Assembly (NCBI GenBank): GCA_013399695.1
Contig: VXAU01001833.1
Span: 310,001-374,000, forward strand
Direction of reading: 5' to 3'
Source of the DNA: Formicarius rufipectus
Taxonomy: Eukaryota; Chordata; Aves; Passeriformes; Formicariidae
Length of the DNA: 64,000 nucleotides
Shown: positions 25,201 to 37,200 of the stretch, piece after piece
Layout: each line of letters starts with the position of its first letter
Numbering within the stretch: position 1 is the stretch's first letter
Program-made: the position numbers and the translations under genes
The notes under the pieces: model-generated
What the model was told of the DNA's origin: nothing
The model's database searches: none
The model's input: the letters and a program-made list of their open reading frames with translations, nothing else

Positions 25201-28200
25201 TGACAGCAGGTATCTTCTGAACAGCCCTCAAATCTCCAAGGAGACTGCCTGACTTAAACTATAAACCTCTTCAATTATTTCTTAATCTGCACTTACTTTC
25301 AGACACTGAGGCAGTTTTATTGAAAACAAACAAACAGAAGTTGCTAATTTAAAATTGATTGCAAATGCAGCAGTACAACTAATTACGCCTAATGTGATAA
25401 CTCCATAAATTGGTCACGGCAGAGAAGGGGAAACGTATCTGTAAGCTTGGTATTTCTAGGGTATGTGTAAGGCAGACTTAATCTTCACTTTAGAAGTTTA
25501 ATTTGGCCACTGTGTCCCCAGAATTTAGAAGAGGGATTGACCATTCTTTCTAACTTCTGTGTCCCATGGAGAAAGGTGCTGTAGGCAGAGACCCAGCCCA
25601 CTCTACATGGGGGTCTCACTCTCTGCATCAACTGCCTGGGGAGATCTGAGGGACCACAGGGAACCTCGAGGCCGTAGAAGTTGGGGGATCACCCCTTCCA
25701 CCAATATAAATACCCAGGGTGCTATGGTAGGTGCCATACTTCCCTGTGGGATTAGTCCAAACAGATCTATCGTGAGGGCTGTGCGCTAGTTAAGGCACTT
25801 TGCCAGGGCTGCCGGACTTGCTCAGTTGGGAGGGATCAGATTCCATTTCTCACATTTTAGGAGAGTGTTCAACCCACCAGAACAAGGAGGCACAAAGATG
25901 TGCTGATGAAAGAAAATTTTTTTGAGTGTGATCTCCTGCTCAGGAATCCTTGAGCCACGTAGCCCAATGAAGCCTGCAGAGGACACCTGGCTGAGGACAT
26001 CTGCTGCCTGAGGCAGCTGAGGCCCTGGTCCCTGCCTGGAGTGCTCCTCATTCATTCCCTCACAGGACCATGCAGCCTGGGAAGCTGAGACCAGAGGTCC
26101 AGCAGAGGTGAAGAGGAAATAAAGCACAACTTTACCATTGCTTTAATAGACCCTTTTAAAAGAGAAACAGCCTCATGATTTTAAAATTGCTCTAGAGCAA
26201 GACTGCATCTTTCACCAGACAAGATAATGGTTGTGCTGCTCATTTTTTCGCTTTTAAAAGAAGAAAATGGAGACTGCAGATAACACTGTGACCCTTAAAA
26301 CAATGAAGACACAAATACTGAACAGCTGTACTGAATAGCACTTCAGTAAAGATCTCCAGGCACATGAAAACCAGCCCTAGTATGGTATTTGAGACAGTAA
26401 AGAGACAGGATTAGTCTCTTTCAGGGAATATTCTTGGAAGAAAATTAATCTCTTTTTATTTTTAAATTGTTCCTCAGAAGGTTTTGCCCAGGCCTGCATA
26501 CAGCTGTGGTACTCAGAGTGTCATGGTAGCAGCTTCCTCAGAAGTGAAGCATAGTTTGAGAGCAAGTGTTTACACATTCAATATGCAACACAATGCAAGT
26601 ATCAATGTAGAGGTGCACAACAGTAGTAGTATGTTGCTCATGCAGCTTCCTTCAACTGTTTTTACATGTTATTAGAGAACAAAATTTGGGCTCCAAAACC
26701 CTGGTGGGATTTCTCATTTGATAAAAGTCAAGCAAGTGCAAGGAATATAGCAAGAAGTGGACCAATGTCAGAATAAGAATATTATAGAGTATCTTGAAGA
26801 TATTTGTAATAACTTTCACCCTGCCCATGTTATGGCTAGATGCTGCCCTTGCTGTCTTCTTACATCTCTCTAGTTTCCTCGTGCAGTGCTCAACCAGCCA
26901 TCGCTCTCAGGAGTGGAAACACAGAGCAGTCATTGCTCTGTGGAGGAGTGCAGAGTGACTTCAAAAAGTCACTTAGAGAAGGAGCAGCTGAGAGCAAGTT
27001 CCCATCAGTCAAAGGCGTGCCTGATGTACTGATCTAAAAATAAACCCATGCAGTCTGTGAGATGTGCCGGTCCCTGACAGGCTCCACCTTGCCTTTGCTC
27101 TCTATGCTCTCACGGGATGTGGAGCAGCAGTTTCAGAGGATCACCTGAGCTGACCAGGGTAAGCCTTCGTATGCCCCCACGAGTGAAACAAGTAGCCACT
27201 GAAAAAGGAAAGCAGATCCTTGTGTGGGTGTTTGATGGTCTGATGGTTCACAGCAAATAGTCGTCTAGACAGCAGCCTAAGACAAATCAATACCTGTAAT
27301 AAGGCTCATCATGCTCGAATAGCTGCTGTAATCTGCATAGAAAGGCTCATGCTGGACAAAGAGGAAATGTGTGTGGTCCTGAGGAAGAAGGCACTTAAGA
27401 GTAGATTCTCATTACGTGACAATTATTTGCTGATGAAAGATGGAGCCAGTTGGCAACAGCACAAAAGATGGGTGTATGGCAGGGAAAGAGCACATAATGT
27501 TTCCTAAGAGATTCAGCTGAGGCTTGTGGTGTTGACGTTCAATGTAAGCAGCAGAAAATACAGCAGTTTTGCTTTCAGGCACATCTACTTTTTATTTCCT
27601 TTCTAAGAGTTTGACCAGTACTCCTAAAGAAGAAAGGCAAGATAGATCTACTGGAAAATAGCTTGAAAGACTATTTTTCTATCTTTAATTAAATATTATA
27701 AACAAGTTAATTTCTGAGAGAAAAATATGCTCATATTATAGTGTGGACTTTTTCCCCAAAAAGTTTGGTTAGGCTATTACAGATAAGAGCATTTATGATT
27801 TCCCAAATAGATCTGATGAAATAGCTTATTTACATTTCAAAGAAGAAATTGGATGGGTGAACTATGCAAGAAAAATGAGACAGAAGACAAAGAAAGAAAT
27901 CAAAGTGAAAAGAGAATCATACAGCTACAAATACCTCCTGGAGTTACCCTGGAAAGAAGAGTGTTCACAGCTCACTGTAGCTTTATGCCAGACAAAGGGC
28001 AAAACAAACTTTGACCATTTTACTGTGGGAACAAGAAGACACATCATGTGCTTGGGGAAGAGGGAGAGGGTTTCAATGCTTTTATTACTGAGTATTGGCT
28101 TCACATCACTAATTAATGCCTCTTTATATGTGCCCTGGCAAATAACTCTTCCTCAACAAACTGAAGGAGTAGCAGACCCAAGTAGACAGGGCCTGAGACC

Positions 28201-28472
28201 CACCAATGTCCACGGGCTCTTGGGAAGCTGGATCTGATGCCCCTCAGGACCTTGCAGAACCAATCACCTCTGGCATTGTGCTCCCACATCCAGTGGGACT
28301 CTGCACTGAGGTGGCTGGGGATGCTGGCACAGAGGAAAGATTTGCATTCCCACTGCTTGCTCTTGCCACAACCAAATAACTGAAACCCAGGGTGGGGAGG
28401 GTGTCTGCCTGCGACGCTCTGCCTCCTGCCACCTGATCTCCCGGCCATTCAGTCCTTCCCTCTGCTTTCCAG
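22257..28472. other. Gene-free stretch, nothing firm
   Basis: No recognised exon, RNA gene or confident transposon. The segment at 25580-25810 is less AT-rich, contains an 'aatataaata' TATA-like word near 25704 and might be a decayed LTR, but I cannot name it. The open frame at 27857-28237 (+, about 126 codons) matches no family I know. Confidence 0.5.
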
Positions 28473-29410
28473 CCAGCAGCAGCAGAGAGCCAGCAAGCCC
28501 CAGCTGGAAAGGGAACAGCCTGGCCGAGACAGAGTGAGTACAATTATTTTAATGTAGAAAGTTGGACAGTTGTCAATGGAAAGGAAATTAGTTGGAATCT
28601 AAATCTAACTAAAAGAAACTACCCATATTAATGACACTGTAAATTGGATTAAAATTAAGTCCTATGGGAAAATCAATGGAAAGTGATAAGGAAGTAAGTC
28701 AAAATGACAGCAGAAAGAGGCAGATGCTGAGAGCTTATTCAAGAGAATCAGTCAGAAGTAGAAAAGAAAATTTAATTGAGCCAATCCAATTCTAAATGGT
28801 AGAAAAATAAAGAAAAATTGGAAGAGATTAGAGAGAAAGCTCAAGGAAAATATTTTTAAGAAGGCTATAAATTAGTACAGAAAACAGAAAATGGAGGGGA
28901 AATAAAAGAAAAGAAAAAGGCAATTTTAATTATGTCATAGAGCAAGTGAAATTAAATGCCTAAGAGCAGGTTTTTTATAGGATGCAATTCTTTAAATAGA
29001 AGTAGACTTTGATTGACATGCAGATTTTGTTTTCCTGAAAACAGGCTGATTTTTTTTAACCTATATATGCAATTACAAAGCCTTTGAAATGCATCTCAAT
29101 CCATGCTCTGAAAACCACCTTCTTTTTCCTCTCTTTTCCTCTACAGGTTCATCTCTTACAGAGATGCTGCTCCAGACTGTGGGCAGCTGGACCTGCCTGC
29201 GTCCTGCCAGCCCTCTCTAAGGGGCTGGGGTGCAGGGAGCCTGTTCCAGGGTGAGGGAGCATGTCCTGGCATGAAAGGCTTTATCTTTCCTTTGGCTACA
29301 CCTACAGTACCACTGGATGTCACTGTTGTTTCATGAAATACAAAAATCTTACTGTGATCTTTTTGACAGATAATGTTTGGTAAATAAACATATATGTGTA
29401 TTTATATTCT
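28473..29410 (+). other. Candidate 3' end of unknown transcript
   Basis: Hypothesis from signals only. A strong pyrimidine tract and AG end at 28472. A 61-base candidate exon (28473-28533) then ends at a very good donor, GTGAGTAC, at 28534-28541. A second excellent acceptor (long C/T tract ending 'ctacag') stops at 29146. The following candidate terminal exon stays open in one frame for 62 codons to a TGA at 29334-29336, and AATAAA lies at 29383-29388 with a GT/T-rich stretch after it. Joined across the intron, one frame stays open through both exons. The translation resembles nothing I recognise, so it may be a non-coding RNA, the tail of an unknown gene or coincidence. Confidence 0.25.
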
Positions 29411-31929
29411 CTTCCCCGCAACCTTTTTTTGTGCAAGGATTGCAACCTGCTGGCTCTCGCTCACATTTTCAATGACTATTTTACAGCAACTGTGTTTATG
29501 GGTCCTTTTGTGGCACTCTAAGAGACATCTTTCCTGTGAAGGATTGCTTTCTGCTGTGGTAGACGTAGAGCATGGCATAGCTGCCTCAATAAATTTCAAT
29601 GGGTGGTTGTTTTTTGGATTTTTTTTGTCTGTTTTGGTTTTTTTGTGTGTGTGGTTTTTTGTTTGTTTTGGGGCTTTTTTTTTTTTTTTTCTTGTTTGTT
29701 TGTTTTTACTTCCATTTGTTTTATTTCCTGGGAAATATTTTAGCTCACCTCATCTGGACTCACTGTAGCTGTGTTGGGGTGGAGGAGTGAGCTGCCTGCA
29801 GAGCAGCAGCATCTGCTGGTGTCTGTCTGTCTGCAGTCCAGAGAGCTGGGCACTGCCAGGGCAGGGCTGCCCATGAATCAGAATTACCCCGGAGGTCTCT
29901 GTTTCCCTCCATTGTTACAGAGCAGCATGCAGAGATCTGCCTCTAAATCAGGCACCTCCTGTACCAAGAGTCAGTGAGAAATTCAGGCCCTATTTCTTAT
30001 AAAGAAAAAAGCTTCTTTTCCTTCCCCCATCAGTTGCCTGAGATAGTATTTAGCCGGCCAAATGAAGACAAATAACTCTCTTTAAAGTCAGTAGAGAGGA
30101 ACAGGCAGTTCCAAGAAAGTGATGCATCCTGTCTGAAAGAACACTTCTAGCAGAGAGGTCAGGTAGGTAAAGGGCTACAGACACCTATTTCTGCCAAGTA
30201 ACACTGCAGAAGCCTTCAGTGACCATTCACACAAGAATCCTACCCATTTTTCCTGGTAAAGAAAATGGTAAAGAAATTTCCTGGTAAAGGCACTCCTACA
30301 GCAGGGGATTTTTTAAACAGTATGTAGATCTCTTCCACATAAACTTCACTCCACTATTAACAATCTTTGAGCCAACTTTCTATACATTTCCCTAATGCTA
30401 AACATGCCAGAAAAGACTCACAATGCTCAGTAACTCACCTCAAACCCACCAGGAGCTCAACTATCTATCCTTCTCAAGGACTGAGAGTGAGTCGAGAGTC
30501 CCTAATAGCCGCTGTTGAAAACACACCAGAAGCTGATCCAACAATTTGACCATATGGACAGTGGCATTGCAGTGCCCAACATGGCTTATGGTGCCATTTC
30601 ATCATCAGTGTTGCAGCTTAGGTGAAAAAAAGTGAATTTCCTTCAGTGACAGGTACATAGACCTCAGTTTCAGCATGGTTCCCAGCTCCCAGAGGTTTAT
30701 CTGGTACGTTGAGCACAACAAAACTGTTGTTATCTATGAGAGGACACGAAATACAAAATGGTCCTCTATTTGCATGAAAACATTTCAGCTCCGTTAACTG
30801 TTTTCCACCTCACAACCCATATGAATTTCAAGCAACTGTGTAAATAAGGAGAATAAGTAATTTCTGATAGTTGCCTGTATCACTTCATGGAAGAAAATGA
30901 AAAGAAGAGACAAAGCTTGAGAATTAAAGTCTAATTATTCCAGTGAGAAGTTAACAAATTTGGGGCTAAAGGTCATGAATGCAGGCTGGCCTAAGAGATT
31001 TGCCAATTTTAATTAAAAATTATGCTAAAACCAGTAGAAGGAATAATGTGTGCTGTGCAAATTGAATAGGAACACTCCTCAGTCCCTGCTGTTTCTAGCA
31101 GTGCTATTTTCATTCTGTATATGTAAATAAACACTATGGAAAGACTACTGTTATTCAGTAGGGCACACAAAATGTCTGAATCATCCAAAGCAAATTTTAG
31201 GGAATCAAAATGATAAGACCTTTCCAAAAATGAGGCTTTCTAGGGTAGCTGCTTGGAGTGGAACTCCCTTGGGGCATGATAGGCAATTCCCCTATTTCTC
31301 CACAGGACAAATCTCTGCCAGCATCTCCATATTTGGGCTATTGGTACCTACAGAGACAGAGGAAGGGAAATTGACCCCCCCATGTGTGCACAGGCACATG
31401 AGCTGCATCTTCTCAGTCTTATTTTGATTCCACCAGGAGGTCTGTACCTGCCACGCAGCCTCGGGCACCCTCAGCCCGTGTTCCCCCAGCCATGCTCAGC
31501 ATACCCTGTGTGCCCCTCGGTGCCTGCGATCCAGCCAAGGTTGCTGTGCTGCCTGCCCAGCCACAGCCCTGACAGGCAGAGCAGCATCTAAATTACCTGT
31601 ATAAAATTAAGCAGCATGCAGAGTGCTCAGAGAGACGCTCGAGCTGTGAGGCAGGGGAGATGCCACCCCTCTACCTCCTCCAGTGGTGCTGCGTTGGTTG
31701 CATGAGGCCACACGGGTGCAGGGAGCTGAGTAGCATCCCACACCCTCACTTCTTTCCCTGCTTCTCAGGACAGAAGGCACCGCTAAAAATGTGAGTTTTT
31801 CTATATCCATAATTATATGCATTTTCCCGTAATTTACTGACATTATTCCCATCACCCAAAATGCGATTAGTGATTTACAAACGACAGAACAATCTTAATC
31901 CTGCTCTCATGTGTTTACTCCCAAGCTGT
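29411..31929. other. Gene-free stretch with T/G tract
   Basis: Apart from the T/G-rich tract at 29607-29707, I see no exon or named repeat. A local direct repeat of 'tttcctggtaaag' occurs twice near 30250-30290. Confidence 0.55.
29607..29707. repeat. T/G-rich simple sequence
   Basis: Nearly pure T with G interruptions, including TTTG units, a short (GT)n piece and a long T-run near 29675-29690. Low-complexity sequence that makes meaningless F/C/L-rich open frames. Confidence 0.85.
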
Positions 31930-31939
31930 TTCATGGTAC

Positions 31940-32250
31940 ACATTCCCGTGGCAGCCGTGGAGATCCAGTCCGCTTCACGCTCGGGCACTTGGGGTTTGTC
32001 ACGGACAGGGAGCTGAGAACCTCTGCTCCTTCATGCTGCGCAGCACAGGGAGGCAGGGACACAGACACGGCCCGCCCTGTGCAGGGACTCGGGCGTCACC
32101 GGAGCTCCTCCTCGCGGCTCCTCGCCCAGCGAGGCCACGCTCCAGGGAGCACCAGCCCCGCTGGAAGCGCTTCGAAGAGGGGAAGCGACACCCCGGAGGG
32201 CAAACCTGACAGCATCATTGTGCGGCATCCTTTTAGAAAGCTTTTTGCAT
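31940..32250. promoter_or_regulatory. CpG-rich block 1
   Basis: Local GC and CpG are clearly higher than in the AT-rich flanks, with CpG spread throughout (for example in 'cacggcccgcc', 'ctcgcggctcctcgccc' and 'gcgcttcgaag'). Open frames here are short and unrecognised. CpG-rich, unmethylated DNA in vertebrates often marks promoters or developmental enhancers. An octamer site lies just right of it. No TATA, start or known exon ties it to a gene, so the role is inferred. Confidence 0.45.
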
Positions 32251-32277
32251 TTGCTGTTATCTCCACGAGTCATATGT

Positions 32278-32285
32278 ATGCAAAT
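32278..32285 (+). promoter_or_regulatory. Octamer motif ATGCAAAT
   Basis: Perfect POU-factor octamer next to an E-box-like CATATG at 32271-32276, at the right edge of a CpG-rich block. One perfect 8-mer is expected by chance about once per 33 kb of double-stranded DNA, so this is suggestive only. Confidence 0.3.
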
Positions 32286-32470
32286 TAAACACGGCTGGTA
32301 GACGCTAAGTAGGTATTTTTTTACAAAAATATCTGCTCTCTGTGGGGTCTCACCTTCTTGCGTTTGCAGACTGCATCAGATGCCACAGAAGACATCCTTC
32401 AAAATGTGCTTAAACAGATACCAGTTTCAGGCAAGAAGTTCCCAGCTCTCCCCACTTTTCCACTTTAATC

Positions 32471-32485
32471 TTTTTTTTTTTTTTT
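32471..32485. repeat. T15 homopolymer
   Basis: Uninterrupted T-run followed by CCCC. Length may be unreliable in sequencing. Confidence 0.9.
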
Positions 32486-32499
32486 CCCCATGACTTTAG

Positions 32500-33010
32500 G
32501 ATTTTGCCTTTACATTTCTAAGCAATTAATTTTTTGGCTCCCACGTAGGATCAACAGGTGTGGAATGACTGGCACGGCCCTGATACGCTCCATCTGGTTG
32601 CTGCTGATAAGGTAATCCTGCGAGCTGAAGGCAGTATCTCCAATAAGCTTAAACGGCAGCAGCCTAATCTATTTGCAAGAGAGAACAAGCCCTGCAGCCA
32701 ACATTGTTATTTCACGGGAACAACTGGGCACAGACAGCACAGTCAGAAGAGCCGTGGGGAAGCTCTCACCCCACTATTTTTCCCTTGGGAGAGATGATTC
32801 ACTTGGTGCGGTTGTAGCCTCTCTCAGAAAAATGAAAAGCTTTGCTTTGTAATTTGCTCCCCAAACCCATGACTTCTGAATCTAGCCAATTATCGCTTTG
32901 CTTCTTTACATCCATAAACTCATGGCTCCTTATATAATCTTCCCCAAAGCAACGGGAAAAGATGATTGTTGGCTTTGTAATGTTAATAAATATTAATGTC
33001 TGTAACTTCC
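32500..33010. other. Possible conserved non-coding element
   Basis: Lies between two CpG-rich blocks, with homeodomain-type words ('caattaatttt', 'ttaataaatattaat') and no coding frame of note. The setting resembles developmental enhancers, but conservation cannot be tested here. Confidence 0.2.
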
Positions 33011-33369
33011 ATAAAACTACGACAGCTGTTGAGTTCCGATCTGGGGTGTGATGAGAGCAGTGGGCTGTGCTTGGGGTGCCCTCTACAGATGAAGGGCTCT
33101 GTCATTTCCGCGCAGGTTTGGGTCTGTGGTCACAAGCAGGGAAGCCGCGCAGGCACATTGAGAACCACCTCGCCTCTCCTCAGTGTGTGGTCTCAGTCTG
33201 TGACATGAACCACGCAGTGTCACGCCGACAGCGTCACAGACCTACGCCTGCATCCTTCCTGTCGCCCGTTTTGTGGGATTTTAGCCAACAGCTTTGGGGT
33301 TTATTTTATTGCTGATTTCCGTTCTTAGCTTTCACTGTGTGCTTACCCCGTTCAAATACCTCCTCCAGT

Positions 33370-34220
33370 TTTCCCCCGAACAAAACTCGTGCTGCGGGAA
33401 CAGGAGCGGAGCCGAGCTGCCCCGCCGACGGCAGCCAGACGGCCCTGCTGTAGCTCCGTGGGGAGCACCGGGAATTACAACTTGTATACTCTCCTCTGGG
33501 CTGGGCAAAGTGCAGGAGGCGTTTTTAACCCGGTGTCTACTTTAGGAAAACAAGCGGGCAGTGCTCTGGCAGACAGGTTTGCCCACGCGGAGGACGGGGT
33601 GATTCCACATCCATCACACCTGGCCGCGGAGCTGCCACCCCGTGCTGGACTTTGCGGTCCAGTGACGAGCACACGCAGCGTCCCTGCAAACACGGCATTA
33701 ATTGCGTAGACGGGAGTGGCGGCATTACTGTATCACACTGTCCCTTTGCTTCTGTCAGCCCCGGCCATCTCCGCTACGTGCGTGCACAGCGAAGGCGCTT
33801 GGCCGTGCCCGAAGGGGCAGCAGCAGTCCCTCTAAGTGGCGGCGGGGCGGGGGGGAAGCGGGGAGCATCGGGGCTCTGCTGCTTGAATAGTTAAGCTTTT
33901 CCTGTTTTACGCCTCGAGCTGCTGCTGGTGTCAGACATTACCCCCATCTGCTGGTGAGCAAAGCAAGGAGCTCGCAGCAGCGACGGGGAGTTTCTGCATC
34001 ACGTCTCCTCGCGTGGGAAGGCGGTGGCGCAGGCGTGGGAGGGCCGTTTCTGCTCCCACCCTGCCCAGGCTCCCCAGAGGTACTGGCAGCCCCTCATCCT
34101 GCCAACCCACTGTGGGCAATCCCTGCGCCCACCTGCTGCACAAGAGGGGCCAAACCCAAATGGACCCCAGAACGTGCTTGGGGGGACCACCGCTATCCCA
34201 TGCAGTGAAAGCACCGCGAT
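33370..34220. promoter_or_regulatory. CpG island, largest in window
   Basis: About 850 bases of dense CpG ('gcggagccgagctgcc', 'cacgcggaggacgggg', 'gtgacgagcacacgcag', 'tccgctacgtgcgtgc') in an otherwise CpG-poor region. Several overlapping open frames of 60-106 codons run on both strands, which is expected in GC-rich DNA because stops are rare; none shows a known domain. Most likely a promoter or orphan CpG island of a gene or non-coding RNA not resolved here. GC-biased gene conversion is the main alternative. Confidence 0.6.
33844..33873 (+). other. G-quadruplex motif
   Basis: Four G-runs (33844-33847, 33849-33855, 33860-33863, 33870-33873) with loops of 1, 4 and 6 bases fit the classical G3+N1-7 pattern. 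It lies inside the CpG island, where such motifs are common near transcription starts. Confidence 0.75.
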
Positions 34221-37200
34221 GCCCAGGTGATGGCCTTACTGCAAGATCCTGAAGTGAAGAGTTGGGGAAGACACCACAGCAGGAGGGTGGGCAGGAGACC
34301 TGCGAGAGGTGGCCCTTGCAGAGGACTTGTGGGAGATGAGGCTGCTCTCCATGAGGTGTTGCAGCAGCAATGCTGGGCTACAGCTGGTGCTCACCCCTCA
34401 GCTGTAAGGTGGATGAAGTCAGGAGCTTCAGTTTTAACCAAATACACTTTTCCTGCCCCCATGGTTTATGTCATTCATGGATTTACCAGATGAAAAATTA
34501 AGATTATTAAACATACATAGTTGGTTCTCCACAGAGAGCTTCATCTTTGTTATTTCCCTTCTAAATCCCCAAGGACATCAGGACACAGAAACAAGACTTC
34601 CAGCTCCCAGTTAAGAAACAGGTGCCCCTACCAGCACATTTCAAACTGATGCTTTAGAGAAGAAAATTGGCTCTCCCTCCTCCCTGCTGTCACACTACAC
34701 AGCCCCAGGCAGCCTTAGCAAGAGTGCTTCAGCTGCACCCACCTCAGCATTCCATTTTTCCCATGCCCCTGCAGACTCTCTGCCACCACTGAGCCTGCAC
34801 TCATGCTGGGCACCCAGCTGACACGCTCCTGTTTGCACCAGAGACGGCAAGTGAGGAAGGAGCGAGCATCAGTAATTACATGGAACACTTTACATGATGC
34901 CCATTACATATCTTTTTGGACAAGCACAGGGTACAGAGGTGATGGGAGAGGTCTGTATGCTGTCAAATTATCTCAAAGTAAATGAATGAATTTAATAAAA
35001 GAATGAATTCTGATTACTTTTGCAGCTGGATAGCTTCACTGGTGTTAATTACATGATGGAAATGGAGGATCCATGTAAGCAAGATTCAGATTAGACACTG
35101 ATATTTAGCTCTGCTTCAGGTCCTCTCTATAGGGTTGCTTCTGTCAAAGTGAAGAATGAAACAAAGAGGGGTGAAACCTAAATAGTGATTAATGAAGAAC
35201 AGTCCTTATTTAATCACAGCTTTCAATTCAGACTTTATAATTTAAACTTCAGTAATTGTCTTCATGATTTTGGCATCTGCTCATCCCAGCCTACACAGTA
35301 TCTTTGAACTAACAGCACGGCTTATCTCTGCAATTAAGCATTCAGTGTAGCAACAAATCTTCAATTTGGTGTGAGTCACTCAAATGCTAAATCAAATAAT
35401 GTGTCACTAAACAAACCAGTTTCCTCCTGACCTCATATGATGATAATAACGACTTGTGAAACCATCTTGAGATTTCTTCAGTATAATTTGCTGGTACTTT
35501 CTGACACACTCTTTTTCCTTACTGTAACTGGGTTCTGCATTAGAAACCGACAGTACACAAACAATTGATAGTTGTTATTATCATAGAAATGCAGAAAACT
35601 CACCTCTAAGCCAATTGCTAATAAAACAAAATAATTTTTGTAAGTATGAGCTGTAAGTACAGGGTGAGCCAAAGCTGCAACTGCATCAGCCCCAATGTGT
35701 AGTTGGGGATCTGGACTCCTGTTACAGGGATGGGCAGTGCTGGGTGGACAGGATGGACACTCCTGGTTCAAATAGGATTCCCATGCCTCCATATGCCAGA
35801 CACCTGCTGCTCTGCATCACAAGTGTCTGTGTGTGCAGTCAATTAATAGAAGTAATCCATAGTATTCATCTTAATGTAGTCAAGATGACATTTGGCACCA
35901 AAAAGTACCTAGAAAGTCCTTTTCTGCACTTAACCAGAGAAGACCAGTGTTGGGGTGGTAGTTGTGATGTGCAGCCCCAAAGCAGGCTGGGCTGCCAAAA
36001 CATACACCGTTATTTCATGCAGCTGAAATTTCTGAGAAGCTGGATTTGGAGTCACGGTGGATGCCAGCAGTTGTTTATCCTGGCAACACTGCCTCATTGC
36101 AACCATACATCCCTGAAGTCTGTAACACACAGAAACTGGTAGTGTCCTTTTGGGTGTTTAAGCTTTTAGTGCTCTTCCTTCTCAGTTCTAGAAGCCACCA
36201 GAGATCCATTGCAGCTCTTTCTCGAATGTAGCTGAAAATATCTGGGAGGGCTTTTACTTCAAAGGTCCAGCTGTGGGACATGAAAGCAGCTCTGCATGGG
36301 TTTTGCTGTTAGCTGCTGACACAATATGGTCAGAAGTTATCCACATTTCAGACAAGCAGCACAGGCTGCAGCATCAAGGTGACACTGCTGCCTGCCACCT
36401 GGGTCTGTGTCTTCAGGGCTTCCTGAAGCTCATAGAGGCTAATCTAGCAGATGCTCAATTGCAATGTCTTCAGTGGCATACTCTGTTTAGCTAAGGATCC
36501 AGGTAGAAAGTCACTCACCTTCTTTCATATTCTTACCTCTTATATAGCCCTTTGTTCCTTGGTATAAACTTGTTCCCCTCCTGTACTGAACTTAACACAC
36601 TCAAGCAAGGTATCATATCCACATGTCATCTGCTGTCGGATGAATTTTGTACCTTTTGAGCAGCACAAAATGAACTTTGCAATTTGAAAAACGTGGCCCA
36701 GAAGCCATTCAATAGTCAAAATGTCAGAGTGGCTTCCTGTATTCAGGTGAGCATATTCATCTAATGATAGTATTTAATTAGATTAATTGGGTTTTTCATT
36801 GCACTTTCATTGGTTTACTTCCATTCTCAAAATGATTTCTAAGGGTTAAGATCCTCTTTTTACCAAAGAAGGAACTTGAATGAAGAAACAGTAGATTCAG
36901 TATTAGATATGGACAATCACCTGCCTGAATGAACCCTAATAAATAGGCAGGAGAGAGCCACTTACTAGCAAGTTTTCACATTGCAATCGGTGCAACTAAG
37001 GCAAAACAAAATAAAGCAGTGCCAAGAGAAACAGGCTTCATGATCTGTATTCTCTTTAATTATTGCCTTTGTCTGGCTAAGAAACTACATGAGGTACAGT
37101 GAATGCTGTTACCTACAGCAGAGCTGCTGATCTGTAAAAAAAGCAGTATGATCAGATGACAGCAGAAAAAAAGGCAGGAGGTTAAAAAAATTGCTTGTTT

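Noticed and set aside
29394..29790. Hydrophobic + frames as membrane proteins
   Set aside because: They read through a T/G simple repeat.
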